Source: Azospirillum melinis (lineage in GTDB: Bacteria > Pseudomonadota > Alphaproteobacteria > Azospirillales > Azospirillaceae). Taken from it: 51,873 bases of DNA. Made by a program: the position numbers and the translations under genes. Below, piece after piece: positions 8,322 through 15,985 of this stretch. The DNA lies in the NCBI RefSeq assembly GCF_013340935.1, contig NZ_WHOS01000050.1, positions 1 through 51,873 on the forward strand, read 5' to 3'. Numbering within the stretch: position 1 is the stretch's first letter; each line of letters opens with the position of its first letter. A model generated the notes under the pieces. That model was not told where the DNA came from. It made no database searches and worked only from the letters and a program-made list of their open reading frames with translations.

Positions 8322-8343
8322 TGTTATGATTGGTTGCTATACG
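8315..8343 (+). promoter_or_regulatory. Probable promoter of the ROK regulator gene
   Basis: TTGATT (8315-8320) and TATACG (8338-8343) are separated by 17 bases. It would start a leader of about 30 bases before the ATG at 8383, which is preceded by a GGGGAGG-type ribosome binding site. The -35 element lies inside the second palindrome. Identified by inspection only. Confidence 0.45.
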
Positions 8344-8382
8344 GACTATTGTCGAGGTCAAGGGCGGGGAGGCGGCGGAAGG

Positions 8383-9588
8383 ATGCGGGGCGGCGATACC
8401 ACCGGGCTGCGCGCCTACAACGAGCGGCTGGTCATGCATGCGCTGTTGCAGGCCGGGATGCTGTCCAAGGCGGAAATCGCGCGGGAGACCGGTCTCAGCG
8501 GTCAGGCGGCGTCGGTGATCGTCAACCGGCTGCTGGAGGACGGGCTGCTGGTCAAGCTGGACAAGGTGCGCGGGCAGGTCGGGCAGCCGTCCACCCCGAT
8601 CGCGCCGAATCCGGACGGCGCCTATGCGCTGGGGGTGAAGATCGGCCGGCGCAGCGTCGAGGCCATCCTGATCAACCTGCTGGGGGAGGAGCTGGGGGCG
8701 AGCCGCGTGCGCTACGACGCGCCGCTGCCGGAGCCGACGATCTCCACCGCAATCGCCCAGGCGGTCGGATTGCTGGCGCATCTGTCGCCGGCGGCGCGCG
8801 GGCGGGTGGTCGGGCTGGGGGTCGCCATGCCGGATGAAATCCATGCCTGGTCGGCGGAGCTTGGCCTGGCGCCGGGGGCGCTGGACGGCTGGCGCGATAC
8901 CGACATCGCCGGCGCCTTCGCGCGCGAGACCGGGCTGCCGGTGACGCTCTACAACGATGCCGCGGCGGCCTGCGCGGCCGAGATGATCGCCGGCCACGCC
9001 ATTGTCAGCCGCAGCGCGCTCTACATCTATCTGGGCACCTTCATCGGCGGCGGGGTGGTGATCGACGGCCGGCTCTATCGCGGAGAGCAGGGCAATGCCG
9101 GGGCCATCGGCTCGATGCCGACCCGCCCGGCCGGGCCGGGCACGCCGCCGGGCCAACTCATCCATGCCGCCTCGATCTTCCTGCTGGAGCGCGAACTGGA
9201 GGCCGCCGGCATCGACCCGACCGCGGCGCTTTCGGCGGCACTGGCCGACGGCAGCGGCGAGCGGGCGGACGCCATCTTCGATTCCTGGGCCGAGGCGGCG
9301 TGTGCCGAGCTGTCGCGCGCGGTCGTGTCGGCGCTCAGCGTCATCGATTTTCAGGAGGTGGTGGTCGACGGCTTCCTGCCGCCCTCCTGGCGCGACCGCT
9401 TCACCCAGAGGCTGACGGCGGCGGTGGAGCGCTTCAACCGGTCGGGGCTGAAGTCCGCTCCGGTGATGGCGGGATCCATCGGCCCGATGGCCCGCGTGCT
9501 GGGGGCGGCAATGCTGCCGCTGAAGGCGCGTTTCTCGCCGGATACCGACCTGCTGGTCCGGTCGGGCATGGCGCGGGATCTGGTCTGA
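8383..9588 (+). CDS. ROK-family transcriptional regulator of hexitol genes
   Basis: A 401-residue ROK (NagC/Mlc/XylR-type) regulator. An N-terminal winged helix-turn-helix covers about residues 12-60 (LSKAEIARETGLSGQAASVI), followed by a sugar-kinase-like ROK domain with ALGVKIGR and GGGVVIDG segments. The zinc-site motif CxCGxxGCxE normally found in the middle of ROK proteins is absent. The start at 8383 is chosen for its strong upstream purine tract and because the helix-turn-helix begins soon after; an ATG at 8326 lies inside the promoter. It is divergent from the smo/mtl operon and probably controls it and itself, with a polyol or fructose as inducer. Confidence 0.85.
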   Translation: MRGGDTTGLRAYNERLVMHALLQAGMLSKAEIARETGLSGQAASVIVNRLLEDGLLVKLDKVRGQVGQPSTPIAPNPDGAYALGVKIGRRSVEAILINLLGEELGASRVRYDAPLPEPTISTAIAQAVGLLAHLSPAARGRVVGLGVAMPDEIHAWSAELGLAPGALDGWRDTDIAGAFARETGLPVTLYNDAAAACAAEMIAGHAIVSRSALYIYLGTFIGGGVVIDGRLYRGEQGNAGAIGSMPTRPAGPGTPPGQLIHAASIFLLERELEAAGIDPTAALSAALADGSGERADAIFDSWAEAACAELSRAVVSALSVIDFQEVVVDGFLPPSWRDRFTQRLTAAVERFNRSGLKSAPVMAGSIGPMARVLGAAMLPLKARFSPDTDLLVRSGMARDLV

Positions 9589-9597
9589 AGGCTCAAT

Positions 9598-11094
9598 TCA
9601 GATCACGATGCCGGCCAGGGCGGGACTCTGGTCGAGAGCATCGGCGAGAACCTCCAGCATGCGGCGGCAGTCGGCGCGGGTCACCGGTGCGCCGAGGCAG
9701 ATGCGCAGGGCTTCGGGCACCGCGCCTGCGGTCAGGAAGGTGTCGCTGACCGCGGCGGCGATGCCGTGGCTGCGCAGATGGGCTGCGAACTCCCCACGGG
9801 TCCAGGCCGGCGGCAGGGTCAGCCACAGATGGAACCCCTCGGGGTGGGCGGTCTGCGTGGCGGGCGGAAGCAGGTCGCGGGCGATGCGCTGGCGGGCCGA
9901 CGCCTCGGCACGGATGGCGGTCAGCAGCGCATCGGCGGTGCCGTCGGCGATCCATTGAGTGGCGACGGCGGCCGGGACCGGCGGCGTGCCGAGGATGGTG
10001 GCGCGCTGGGCGGCGGCCAGCCGCATGGCCTGACGGGCGTCGGGGGCGGCGACATAGGTGACGCGCAGGCCGGGCGCCACGCATTTGGCGAGGCCGACGA
10101 CGTGGAAGGTCACGTCGGGCGCCAATGCTGCGATGGGCGGCGGGGCGTCCTGCGGCAGCACGCCGTAGATGTCGTCCTCGATGATCGGGAAGCCATGCTG
10201 GCGGGCGATGGCCGCGATGGCGGCGCGGCGGCCGGCCGGAAGGGTCGCCGTCGTCGGGTTGTGCAGGGTGGGGGTGCAGTAGAGCGCCTTCGGGGAGTGG
10301 GCCTGCACCGCGGCGCGCAGGGCGTCGGGGTCGAGGCCGTCCTTGTCCATCGCCACCCCGACCACCCGCAGGCCGAGCTGCCGGGCGATGGCCTTGAAGC
10401 CGGGATAGGTCAGCTCCTCCGTACAGACGGTATCGCCGGGGCTGGTCAGCATGCACAGCAGGGCCAGGAGGGCGCTCTGCGTGCCGGGGCAAACGACGAT
10501 GCGGCTGTGATTGCCGAGCGGGGACTCGTCCAGATCGGGCAGGCGCTTGGCGAGCCAGCGGGCTCCGGCGGCGCAATCCTCCTCCACAGCGCGGAAGCCG
10601 GCGCCGGCCTCCGGATAGCGCAGCAGCGTTTGCGGGTCGAGCCGCAGCATCGCCTGCGACAGGCTGCGGCGCACCCGGTCCAGCAGATCCGGCGCGTCGG
10701 GCAGCGGCGGCTGGTTCATGGTCATGTCGATGACCGCCGACGGTGCTGCGGCCTCGCGGCGGGGCCGGGCGGTCTCGGGCAGCGGGCGGTCCGGCGCGAC
10801 GTCCTGTGCGCTGACGAAGGTGCCCTGGCCGACGCGGGCATCGAGCAGGCCGCGGCGGCGGGCCTCGCTGTAGGCGCGGCTGACCGTGGTCAGGTCCACG
10901 CCCAGCCGGTCGGCGAGCAGCCGCTGCGGCGGCAGCCGCTGCCCGGCGGCCAGCCGGCCGGCGGCGATGTCGTCGGCCAGTGCATCGGCGATGGCGAGAT
11001 AGACCGGCTTGGCGCGGTTGGTCAGATCGGGCTGCCAGACGGCGGTGTCCGACGGGTCGGCCGGGCCGGTGTGTTCCGGGGTGTCGGATTGCAT
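9598..11094 (-). CDS. MocR-type regulator (GntR helix-turn-helix fused to aminotransferase fold)
   Basis: A 498-residue protein with an N-terminal GntR winged helix (about 25-95, including RLPPQRLLADRLGVDLTTVS) and a C-terminal fold type I aminotransferase-like domain. The pyridoxal-phosphate lysine is probably the K of GLAKCVAPGLRV, and IIEDDIYG carries the expected cofactor Asp. MocR proteins bind PLP and often an amino-acid-derived ligand to switch nearby genes. The ATG at 11094 starts the conserved region; a much longer open frame upstream lies over ccoG and is an artefact of GC-rich sequence. It lies downstream of ccoG on the same strand; whether they share a message is unclear. The target genes are unknown. 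Confidence 0.88.
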   Translation of the reverse strand: MQSDTPEHTGPADPSDTAVWQPDLTNRAKPVYLAIADALADDIAAGRLAAGQRLPPQRLLADRLGVDLTTVSRAYSEARRRGLLDARVGQGTFVSAQDVAPDRPLPETARPRREAAAPSAVIDMTMNQPPLPDAPDLLDRVRRSLSQAMLRLDPQTLLRYPEAGAGFRAVEEDCAAGARWLAKRLPDLDESPLGNHSRIVVCPGTQSALLALLCMLTSPGDTVCTEELTYPGFKAIARQLGLRVVGVAMDKDGLDPDALRAAVQAHSPKALYCTPTLHNPTTATLPAGRRAAIAAIARQHGFPIIEDDIYGVLPQDAPPPIAALAPDVTFHVVGLAKCVAPGLRVTYVAAPDARQAMRLAAAQRATILGTPPVPAAVATQWIADGTADALLTAIRAEASARQRIARDLLPPATQTAHPEGFHLWLTLPPAWTRGEFAAHLRSHGIAAAVSDTFLTAGAVPEALRICLGAPVTRADCRRMLEVLADALDQSPALAGIVI

Positions 11095-11181
11095 GGATGT
11101 CCTGGCCGTTCCCTTGCCTGATTGCGGCGGCACCGTCGGCATCATATGCGCGTTCCGATCATGGTGCTGCAAGCGTCCAGT

Positions 11182-11207
11182 GCCCCTCTCCCCGACGGGA
11201 GAGGGGC
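11182..11207. repeat. GC-rich hairpin between ccoG and the MocR gene
   Basis: GCCCCTCTCCC at 11182-11192 pairs perfectly with GGGAGAGGGGC at 11197-11207 around a four-base loop. It shares its core arms with the hairpin family seen at six other sites in the window. It could act as a terminator or message stabiliser after ccoG, although no T run follows. Confidence 0.65.
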
Positions 11208-11225
11208 AGTCCTCCGGGGGGAGGA

Positions 11226-12707
11226 TCACGGTGCCAGGAAGACGCTGTTGTGCCGGGCCGGCTGGCCGGCGCCGCTGTCGGGCGTCAGGACGACGGTCAC
11301 CGGGGTGGAGGAGTCCGGCAGGGCGGAATGCGGCACGCGGACCTGGATGCGGTAGGTTTCCACCGCGTTGGCGCGGGCGGACAGCGACAATTCGCCGGCC
11401 TCGGTGCCCTCGCCGGACAGGCTGAGGCTCGCCTGCGGAAGGCCGGACAGGCTGAGGCGGTAGTGGCGGTCCGTCAACGACATGTTGGCGATCTTGATGG
11501 TGTAGGCGTTCTGGATGCGGCCGTCGGTGAGCGTGACGAACAGCGGTGCCCGGTCGCGCAGGACGGAGACGTCGTTGCTGGACTTCATCGCCAGCGCGAT
11601 TGCCATCACACCGCCGACCACGACCAGCATCAGGCCATAGACGATGGTGCGCGGCCGGATCAGCCGGTAGCGGGCCGGCGGGGTGCCGGCCGCCTTCGCC
11701 GCCTGTGCCGTCAGGGTGTCGAAGCGGATCAGGTCGCCGGGCCGGCCGATGCGCGCCATCACGTCGTTGCAGGCGTCGACGCACAGGCCGCAGCCGATGC
11801 ATTCCATCTGGATGCCGTCGCGGATGTCGATGCCGGTCGGGCAGACATGGACGCACTGGCCGCAGTCGATGCAGTCGCCGAACCCCTTGTGGGTGCGGGT
11901 GTCCCAGCCCTCGCTCTTGCGCAGGGGCGCACGCCCTTCGCCGCGCCAGTCCTGATAGGTGACGACCTGGCTTTCCTCGTCCAGCATGGCGGCCTGGATG
12001 CGCGGCCAGGGGCAGACATAGAAGCACATCTGTTCGCGCATGAAGCCGGCCATGGCATAGGTGCAGGCGGCGATGAACAGGACGGAGCCGGCGGCGAGCG
12101 CCGGGGCGTCTAAGCGCAGCAGATCGGCCGCCAGGGACGGCGCGTCGGTCAGGTAGGCGATGCCGAGGAAGCCGGTGACCAGGGAGATCGCCAGCCATCC
12201 CGCGTGCTTGACCGTCTTCTTCGCCAGCCAGCCGGCGGTCCAGGGATGCTTGTCCAGCCGGATGCGGTCGCCGCGGTCGCCTTCCACCCGCCGTTCGACC
12301 CAGACGAACAGGTCGGTCCACACCGTCTGCGGGCAGGTGAAGCCGCACCAGACACGTCCGCCCAGCGCCGTCGCCAGGAACAGGCCGATGGACGCGATGA
12401 TCATCACGCCGGTGATGTAATAGACATGCTGCGGCCACAGCTGCAGGGCGAAGATGTAGAAGCGCTGGCTGCCCAGATCGAACAGCACCGCCTGATCGGG
12501 CAGCCCCAGCCCGCGGTCCCAGCGCAGCCAGGGCAGGATGGCGAACAGCGCCAGCAGGACCACGCCCAGCCATGTCTTCAGCCGCCGGTACCGCCCGCGC
12601 ACCGCCTTGGGATGGATCTTGCGGTGGGAGGCGTAGGCCGATGGCGGGTCTGGAGTGTCCGCCGCATGGTCGGGGCGGCGGGTGATGATGGGCGCATCGC
12701 TGGGCAT
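11226..12707 (-). CDS. ccoG: Cytochrome c oxidase accessory protein CcoG (RdxA/FixG family)
   Basis: A 493-residue inner-membrane ferredoxin-like protein needed for maturation of cbb3-type oxidase, thought to reduce copper for delivery to the CuB site. Several hydrophobic segments occur in the first 230 residues, with a CGFTCPQ motif in the second loop. Two [4Fe-4S] motifs follow, CIDCGQCVHVCP and CIGCGLCVDACN. After a last membrane helix, the C-terminal domain is an Ig-like FixG domain. Length is standard. The usual ccoNOQP and ccoHIS genes are not beside it, so it is a stand-alone copy. No FNR/Anr-type TTGAT-N4-ATCAA box was found upstream, but three 11-base direct repeats are present. Confidence 0.95.
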   Translation of the reverse strand: MPSDAPIITRRPDHAADTPDPPSAYASHRKIHPKAVRGRYRRLKTWLGVVLLALFAILPWLRWDRGLGLPDQAVLFDLGSQRFYIFALQLWPQHVYYITGVMIIASIGLFLATALGGRVWCGFTCPQTVWTDLFVWVERRVEGDRGDRIRLDKHPWTAGWLAKKTVKHAGWLAISLVTGFLGIAYLTDAPSLAADLLRLDAPALAAGSVLFIAACTYAMAGFMREQMCFYVCPWPRIQAAMLDEESQVVTYQDWRGEGRAPLRKSEGWDTRTHKGFGDCIDCGQCVHVCPTGIDIRDGIQMECIGCGLCVDACNDVMARIGRPGDLIRFDTLTAQAAKAAGTPPARYRLIRPRTIVYGLMLVVVGGVMAIALAMKSSNDVSVLRDRAPLFVTLTDGRIQNAYTIKIANMSLTDRHYRLSLSGLPQASLSLSGEGTEAGELSLSARANAVETYRIQVRVPHSALPDSSTPVTVVLTPDSGAGQPARHNSVFLAP

Positions 12708-12788
12708 GGATCACCTGGCACGAAGAAGCCGTCCGGGCGCCTGTCCACGCTCTATGGCGTATGGAGAAGCGCCCATCGGGCGATGAGG

Positions 12789-12886
12789 TTTGTATGGATC
12801 GCTTGTACGGATTCGGCAAGGTGATTGTAGGGTGAATTTGGTGCTTTATGTCCTCGTGCGGCGGTGTGTCGCATCTTTGTATGGAT
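12789..12886. promoter_or_regulatory. Three direct repeats TTTGTATGGAT upstream of ccoG
   Basis: TTTGTATGGAT occurs at 12789-12799 and identically at 12876-12886; CTTGTACGGAT at 12802-12812 matches nine of eleven bases. The first two are 13 bases apart, close to one and a quarter helical turns. MocR regulators typically bind direct repeats, so the nearby MocR protein is a candidate. The rest of the 360-base gap (12708-13067) shows no gene. Confidence 0.5.
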
Positions 12887-13067
12887 TTCTTATCGAAGGA
12901 TCCATGCATTCGGAACGATTTGTGGAAGCGCTTCCGGGCTGCAGGCATGCCAGCCTTCCGCCGGCTGCCATTGTCGGACGGAAATAGCGGCGCACATTGT
13001 CGTCGACCCGAGACGAGACTGCGGCAGGTCCCCCTTGAGCGGAAAGCAGAGCGACAGGACAGGGAAA

Positions 13068-13400
13068 ATGGACAGCGGGAACCCGTGCATCGGCCTCTGC
13101 CGCTTCGGCGGCGACGGCAACTGCCTGGGCTGCCACCGCACCAAGGCGGAGGTGAAGGGGTGGAAACGGCTGAGCGATGCAGCCAAGGCGGCGATCAATG
13201 CCAGGATCGGGTCCAACTCCCGGCAAGGCATCGAAGCCGGACCGGTCGAGGGAAAGGCGCGGCACAAGCGGTTGCGCAAGCTCGACAGGAAGATCGGCAA
13301 GCTGGAGGCGAAACTCGCCCTGCTGCGGGCGGAGCGTGACCGGGTGGGCGGGGTCCGGCTTTCCGGCAGCCATGGTCAGACGCCCGAAAGCTCTAGGTAG
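13068..13400 (+). CDS. DUF1289 family protein
   Basis: A 110-residue small protein opening with the DUF1289 signature: NPCIGLCRF at residues 4-12, then GNCLGCHRTKAEVKGWKRLS about ten residues on. The four cysteines suggest a small metal- or cluster-binding site; no function is established. The remaining half is lysine/arginine-rich and predicted helical (KARHKRLRKLDRKIGKLEAKL), longer than in the shortest family members. The ATG at 13068 is preceded by AGGACAGGG and sits exactly at the conserved start, so the longer upstream frame is rejected. It is divergent from ccoG and about 90 bases before the TonB receptor gene. Confidence 0.82.
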   Translation: MDSGNPCIGLCRFGGDGNCLGCHRTKAEVKGWKRLSDAAKAAINARIGSNSRQGIEAGPVEGKARHKRLRKLDRKIGKLEAKLALLRAERDRVGGVRLSGSHGQTPESSR

Positions 13401-13489
13401 AGTTCTGCCGTTCCGCCTAGCGAGGTACCACGCTCAAGACTGCTATAAAGCTCGTTCATGCAGACACTGAATAGAGCAACCAAGCGTCG

Positions 13490-15433
13490 ATGCCATGGCC
13501 AGCCCTCCATCGTGAAAGCCGGTGCGAGAGAACCGGGGGAACCGGTGGTCCCGCCCGCAGGCTGGGCGCCCTCCTGACGCTGTCTCTGGTTCTGATCCCG
13601 CATGCGGCGCCGGCCCAGACGGTCGAGGATCTGTCGACCCTGTCCATCGAGGAGCTGGGGACGATCAAGGTCACCTCCATTTCCAAGCGGCCGGAGCCGC
13701 TGAGCGACGCGGCGGCGGCGGTCTATGTCATCACGGCGGAGGACATCCGGCGGTCCGGCGCCACCAGCCTGCCCGAAGCGCTGCGGCTGGCGCCTAATCT
13801 GGAGGTGGCCCGGCTGAACACCGCCGGCTACACCGTCAGCGCGCGCGGCTTCAACTCGCCGGAGGCCGCCAACAAGCTTCAGGTGATGGTCGACGGCCGC
13901 AGCGTTTATTCGCCGGTCGCCTCCACCGTTTTCTGGGAAGCGATCAACGTCCCGCTGTCGGAGATCGAGCGGATCGAGGTGGTCAGCGGCCCCGGCGGCA
14001 CGCTGTGGGGCGCCAATGCGGTCAACGGTGTCGTCAACGTCATCACCCGGCCCGCCGCGGACAGCCAGGGCGGTTTCGCCGAAATCGGCGCCGGCTCCGG
14101 CGAGCGGAACGGTACCCTGCGCTACGGCGTCAAGGCCGCGGATGGCGGACTGGCGTTGCGCGGCTATCTGACCGGCTTCGACCGGCGCAGCAGCTTCGCA
14201 GCGGTGCCGGGCGACGTGACCACCGACGCCTTCGACGGCTCGCAGGCCGGCTTCCGGCTGGATGGCACCGCGGCGGGCGGCGCGGCCTCCTACACCCTGC
14301 AAGGCGATCTCTTCCACAACCATACGGAGTGGCTCGACACCTCGCTGCATGGCGGGAACCTGCTCGGGCGTTGGACGCACAGGCTGGGCGACGGGTCGTC
14401 GGTGCAGCTGCAGGCCTATTACGACCAGCAGGTTCGCGATTATGCGGTCGCGACCGACCGGTTGGAGACCTTCGACGTTCAGGCCCAGCACAATGTGGCG
14501 CTGGGCAGCCGGCACCAGCTGGTCTGGGGCGCGCAGTACCGCGTGTGGCAGTCGGCCTTCCGCTCGCGGGTGTCCCTCGGCTTCCCGGAGGATGACGCGA
14601 CGATCTCGCTGGGAAGCCTGTTCGCCCAGGACGAGGTGACGCTGACGCCGAAGCTGAAGCTGACGGTCGGGATGAAGGCGGAATACAACAGCTATTCCGG
14701 CTTCGACATCCTGCCCAACCTGCGGCTCGCCTGGCGGCTGTCGGACGACCACATGCTGTGGACGGCGGTCAGCCGGTCGGTGCGCACGCCGTCGCGCGTC
14801 GACCGCGAACTGTCGGGGGCTGGCATCCTGGCGCCCTCGCCCGATTTCCAGTCGGAGCGGCTGGTGGCCTATGAGGTCGGCTATCGCGGCCGGCCCGTGG
14901 CGAACAGCCGGGTGGCGCTGTCGGCCTTCTACAATGTCTATGACGACCTGCGCACCACCAGCCTGACCGACGGCGGCCTGCCGATCATGCTGCGCAACGA
15001 TATGGAGGGAAACACATACGGCATCGAAGGCTGGGGCAGCTATGGCTTGACCAGCTGGTGGACCCTGCATGCCGGAGGCAACTGGCTGCACAAGAACCTG
15101 CGGCTGAAGCCGGGGGCGAACGACCTGTCCAACTTCCAGGCCGCCGGCCAGGATCCGGCCTATCAGCTTCAGTTGCGCTCGCAGATGAACCTGACGCCGG
15201 AGGTGGAATTCGACGCCACCCTGCGCCGGGTCGGCCGGGTCGCGGTGTCGAACGTCCCGGCCTATACCGAGGCCGACCTGCATCTGGGCTGGCATGTCAC
15301 CCCGGCGCTGGAGCTGTCGCTGTTCGGCCAGAATCTGCTGCATGCCCGGCATCTGGAGGCCTACGACCCGTCCAACACCACGCCGCGCGCCATCGGACGG
15401 AGCGTCTATGCGCGCATGCGGGTGGGGTTTTGA
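13490..15433 (+). CDS. TonB-dependent outer-membrane receptor
   Basis: A 647-residue receptor. A signal segment (LGALLTLSLVLIPHAAPAQ) is followed by a DLSTLSIEELGTIKVTSISK stretch common in one receptor group, then the plug domain (about 70-185; ITAEDIRRSGATSLPEALRL, VMVDGRSVYSP, IERIEVVSGPGGTLWGANAV). The rest is a beta-barrel ending in YARMRVGF, with the terminal Phe needed for outer-membrane insertion. It should import or sense a ligand using TonB energy. It begins a three-gene operon: the YfiR gene starts two bases after its stop. No ligand can be named. The ATG at 13490 has a weak ribosome site, so the exact start is uncertain. Confidence 0.9.
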   Translation: MPWPALHRESRCERTGGTGGPARRLGALLTLSLVLIPHAAPAQTVEDLSTLSIEELGTIKVTSISKRPEPLSDAAAAVYVITAEDIRRSGATSLPEALRLAPNLEVARLNTAGYTVSARGFNSPEAANKLQVMVDGRSVYSPVASTVFWEAINVPLSEIERIEVVSGPGGTLWGANAVNGVVNVITRPAADSQGGFAEIGAGSGERNGTLRYGVKAADGGLALRGYLTGFDRRSSFAAVPGDVTTDAFDGSQAGFRLDGTAAGGAASYTLQGDLFHNHTEWLDTSLHGGNLLGRWTHRLGDGSSVQLQAYYDQQVRDYAVATDRLETFDVQAQHNVALGSRHQLVWGAQYRVWQSAFRSRVSLGFPEDDATISLGSLFAQDEVTLTPKLKLTVGMKAEYNSYSGFDILPNLRLAWRLSDDHMLWTAVSRSVRTPSRVDRELSGAGILAPSPDFQSERLVAYEVGYRGRPVANSRVALSAFYNVYDDLRTTSLTDGGLPIMLRNDMEGNTYGIEGWGSYGLTSWWTLHAGGNWLHKNLRLKPGANDLSNFQAAGQDPAYQLQLRSQMNLTPEVEFDATLRRVGRVAVSNVPAYTEADLHLGWHVTPALELSLFGQNLLHARHLEAYDPSNTTPRAIGRSVYARMRVGF

Positions 15434-15435
15434 GC

Positions 15436-15966
15436 ATGGAGGAGCGGCCGCTGCGCTGGTGCAGTCCGCTGGCGCTGAGCCTGCTTCTGGTGCTGGCGGG
15501 CGGGCCGGCGACGGGCGCATCGGCCGAGCCGCTGGAGGCGGCGGTGAAGGCAACCTTTCTCTACAAGTTCATCGCCTTCGTCGCCTGGCCGCCGGGGGCC
15601 TTCGCCGCGGCGGACAGCCCGTTCCGCCTCTGCGTGGAAGGGCCGGACCCGTTCGGCGACTTGCTGGACCGGGCTGTCGCCGGACAGAGGGCCGGCGGAC
15701 GGCCGATCGAGCTGATGCGCCGGCAGCAGTTCGAAAAAGGGTCGGGCTGCCATCTGCTGTATGGGACGATGCCGATGGACCGGCTGCGCGGCGAGCCTGT
15801 TCTGACGGTCAGCGATGCCGATGTGCCGGGCGGATCGGCCGCCGGCGCGGTTATCACCTTCGTGTTGCAGGAGGACCGGGTCCGTTTCGTCATCGACGCG
15901 GCGGCAGCCCAGGGCAACCGGCTGGCGATCAGCTCCAAGCTGATGAGTCTGTCGGTGCGGCCATGA
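15436..15966 (+). CDS. YfiR-family periplasmic protein (DUF4154)
   Basis: A 176-residue exported protein: signal peptide to about residue 32 (LSLLLVLAGGPATGASA), then the family pattern EAAVKATFLYKFIAFVAWP and, at the C-terminus, FVIDAAAAQGNRLAISSKLM. Three Cys remain in the mature part, two of which could form a disulphide. YfiR in Pseudomonas is a periplasmic repressor of the CHASE8 diguanylate cyclase YfiN. Here it lies between a TonB receptor and a CHASE8-like histidine kinase, so it may restrain the kinase in the same way. The start is two bases after the receptor stop, with GGGGTTTTGAG upstream. Confidence 0.85.
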   Translation: MEERPLRWCSPLALSLLLVLAGGPATGASAEPLEAAVKATFLYKFIAFVAWPPGAFAAADSPFRLCVEGPDPFGDLLDRAVAGQRAGGRPIELMRRQQFEKGSGCHLLYGTMPMDRLRGEPVLTVSDADVPGGSAAGAVITFVLQEDRVRFVIDAAAAQGNRLAISSKLMSLSVRP

Positions 15967-15985
15967 GGAAGCAGGAGAGCGGAAC

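Noticed and set aside
9598..12948. A single 1116-residue open frame covering the MocR gene and ccoG
   Set aside because: Only the last 498 residues look like a protein family; the rest is an arginine/proline-rich frame antiparallel in content to ccoG, an effect of high GC.
12708..13067. FNR/Anr box upstream of ccoG
   Set aside because: No TTGAT-N4-ATCAA or close variant was found, though ccoG genes often have one.
13376..15553. 725-residue minus-strand frame opposite the TonB receptor
   Set aside because: The plus strand encodes a full receptor with plug and barrel; the minus frame is a GC-rich shadow.
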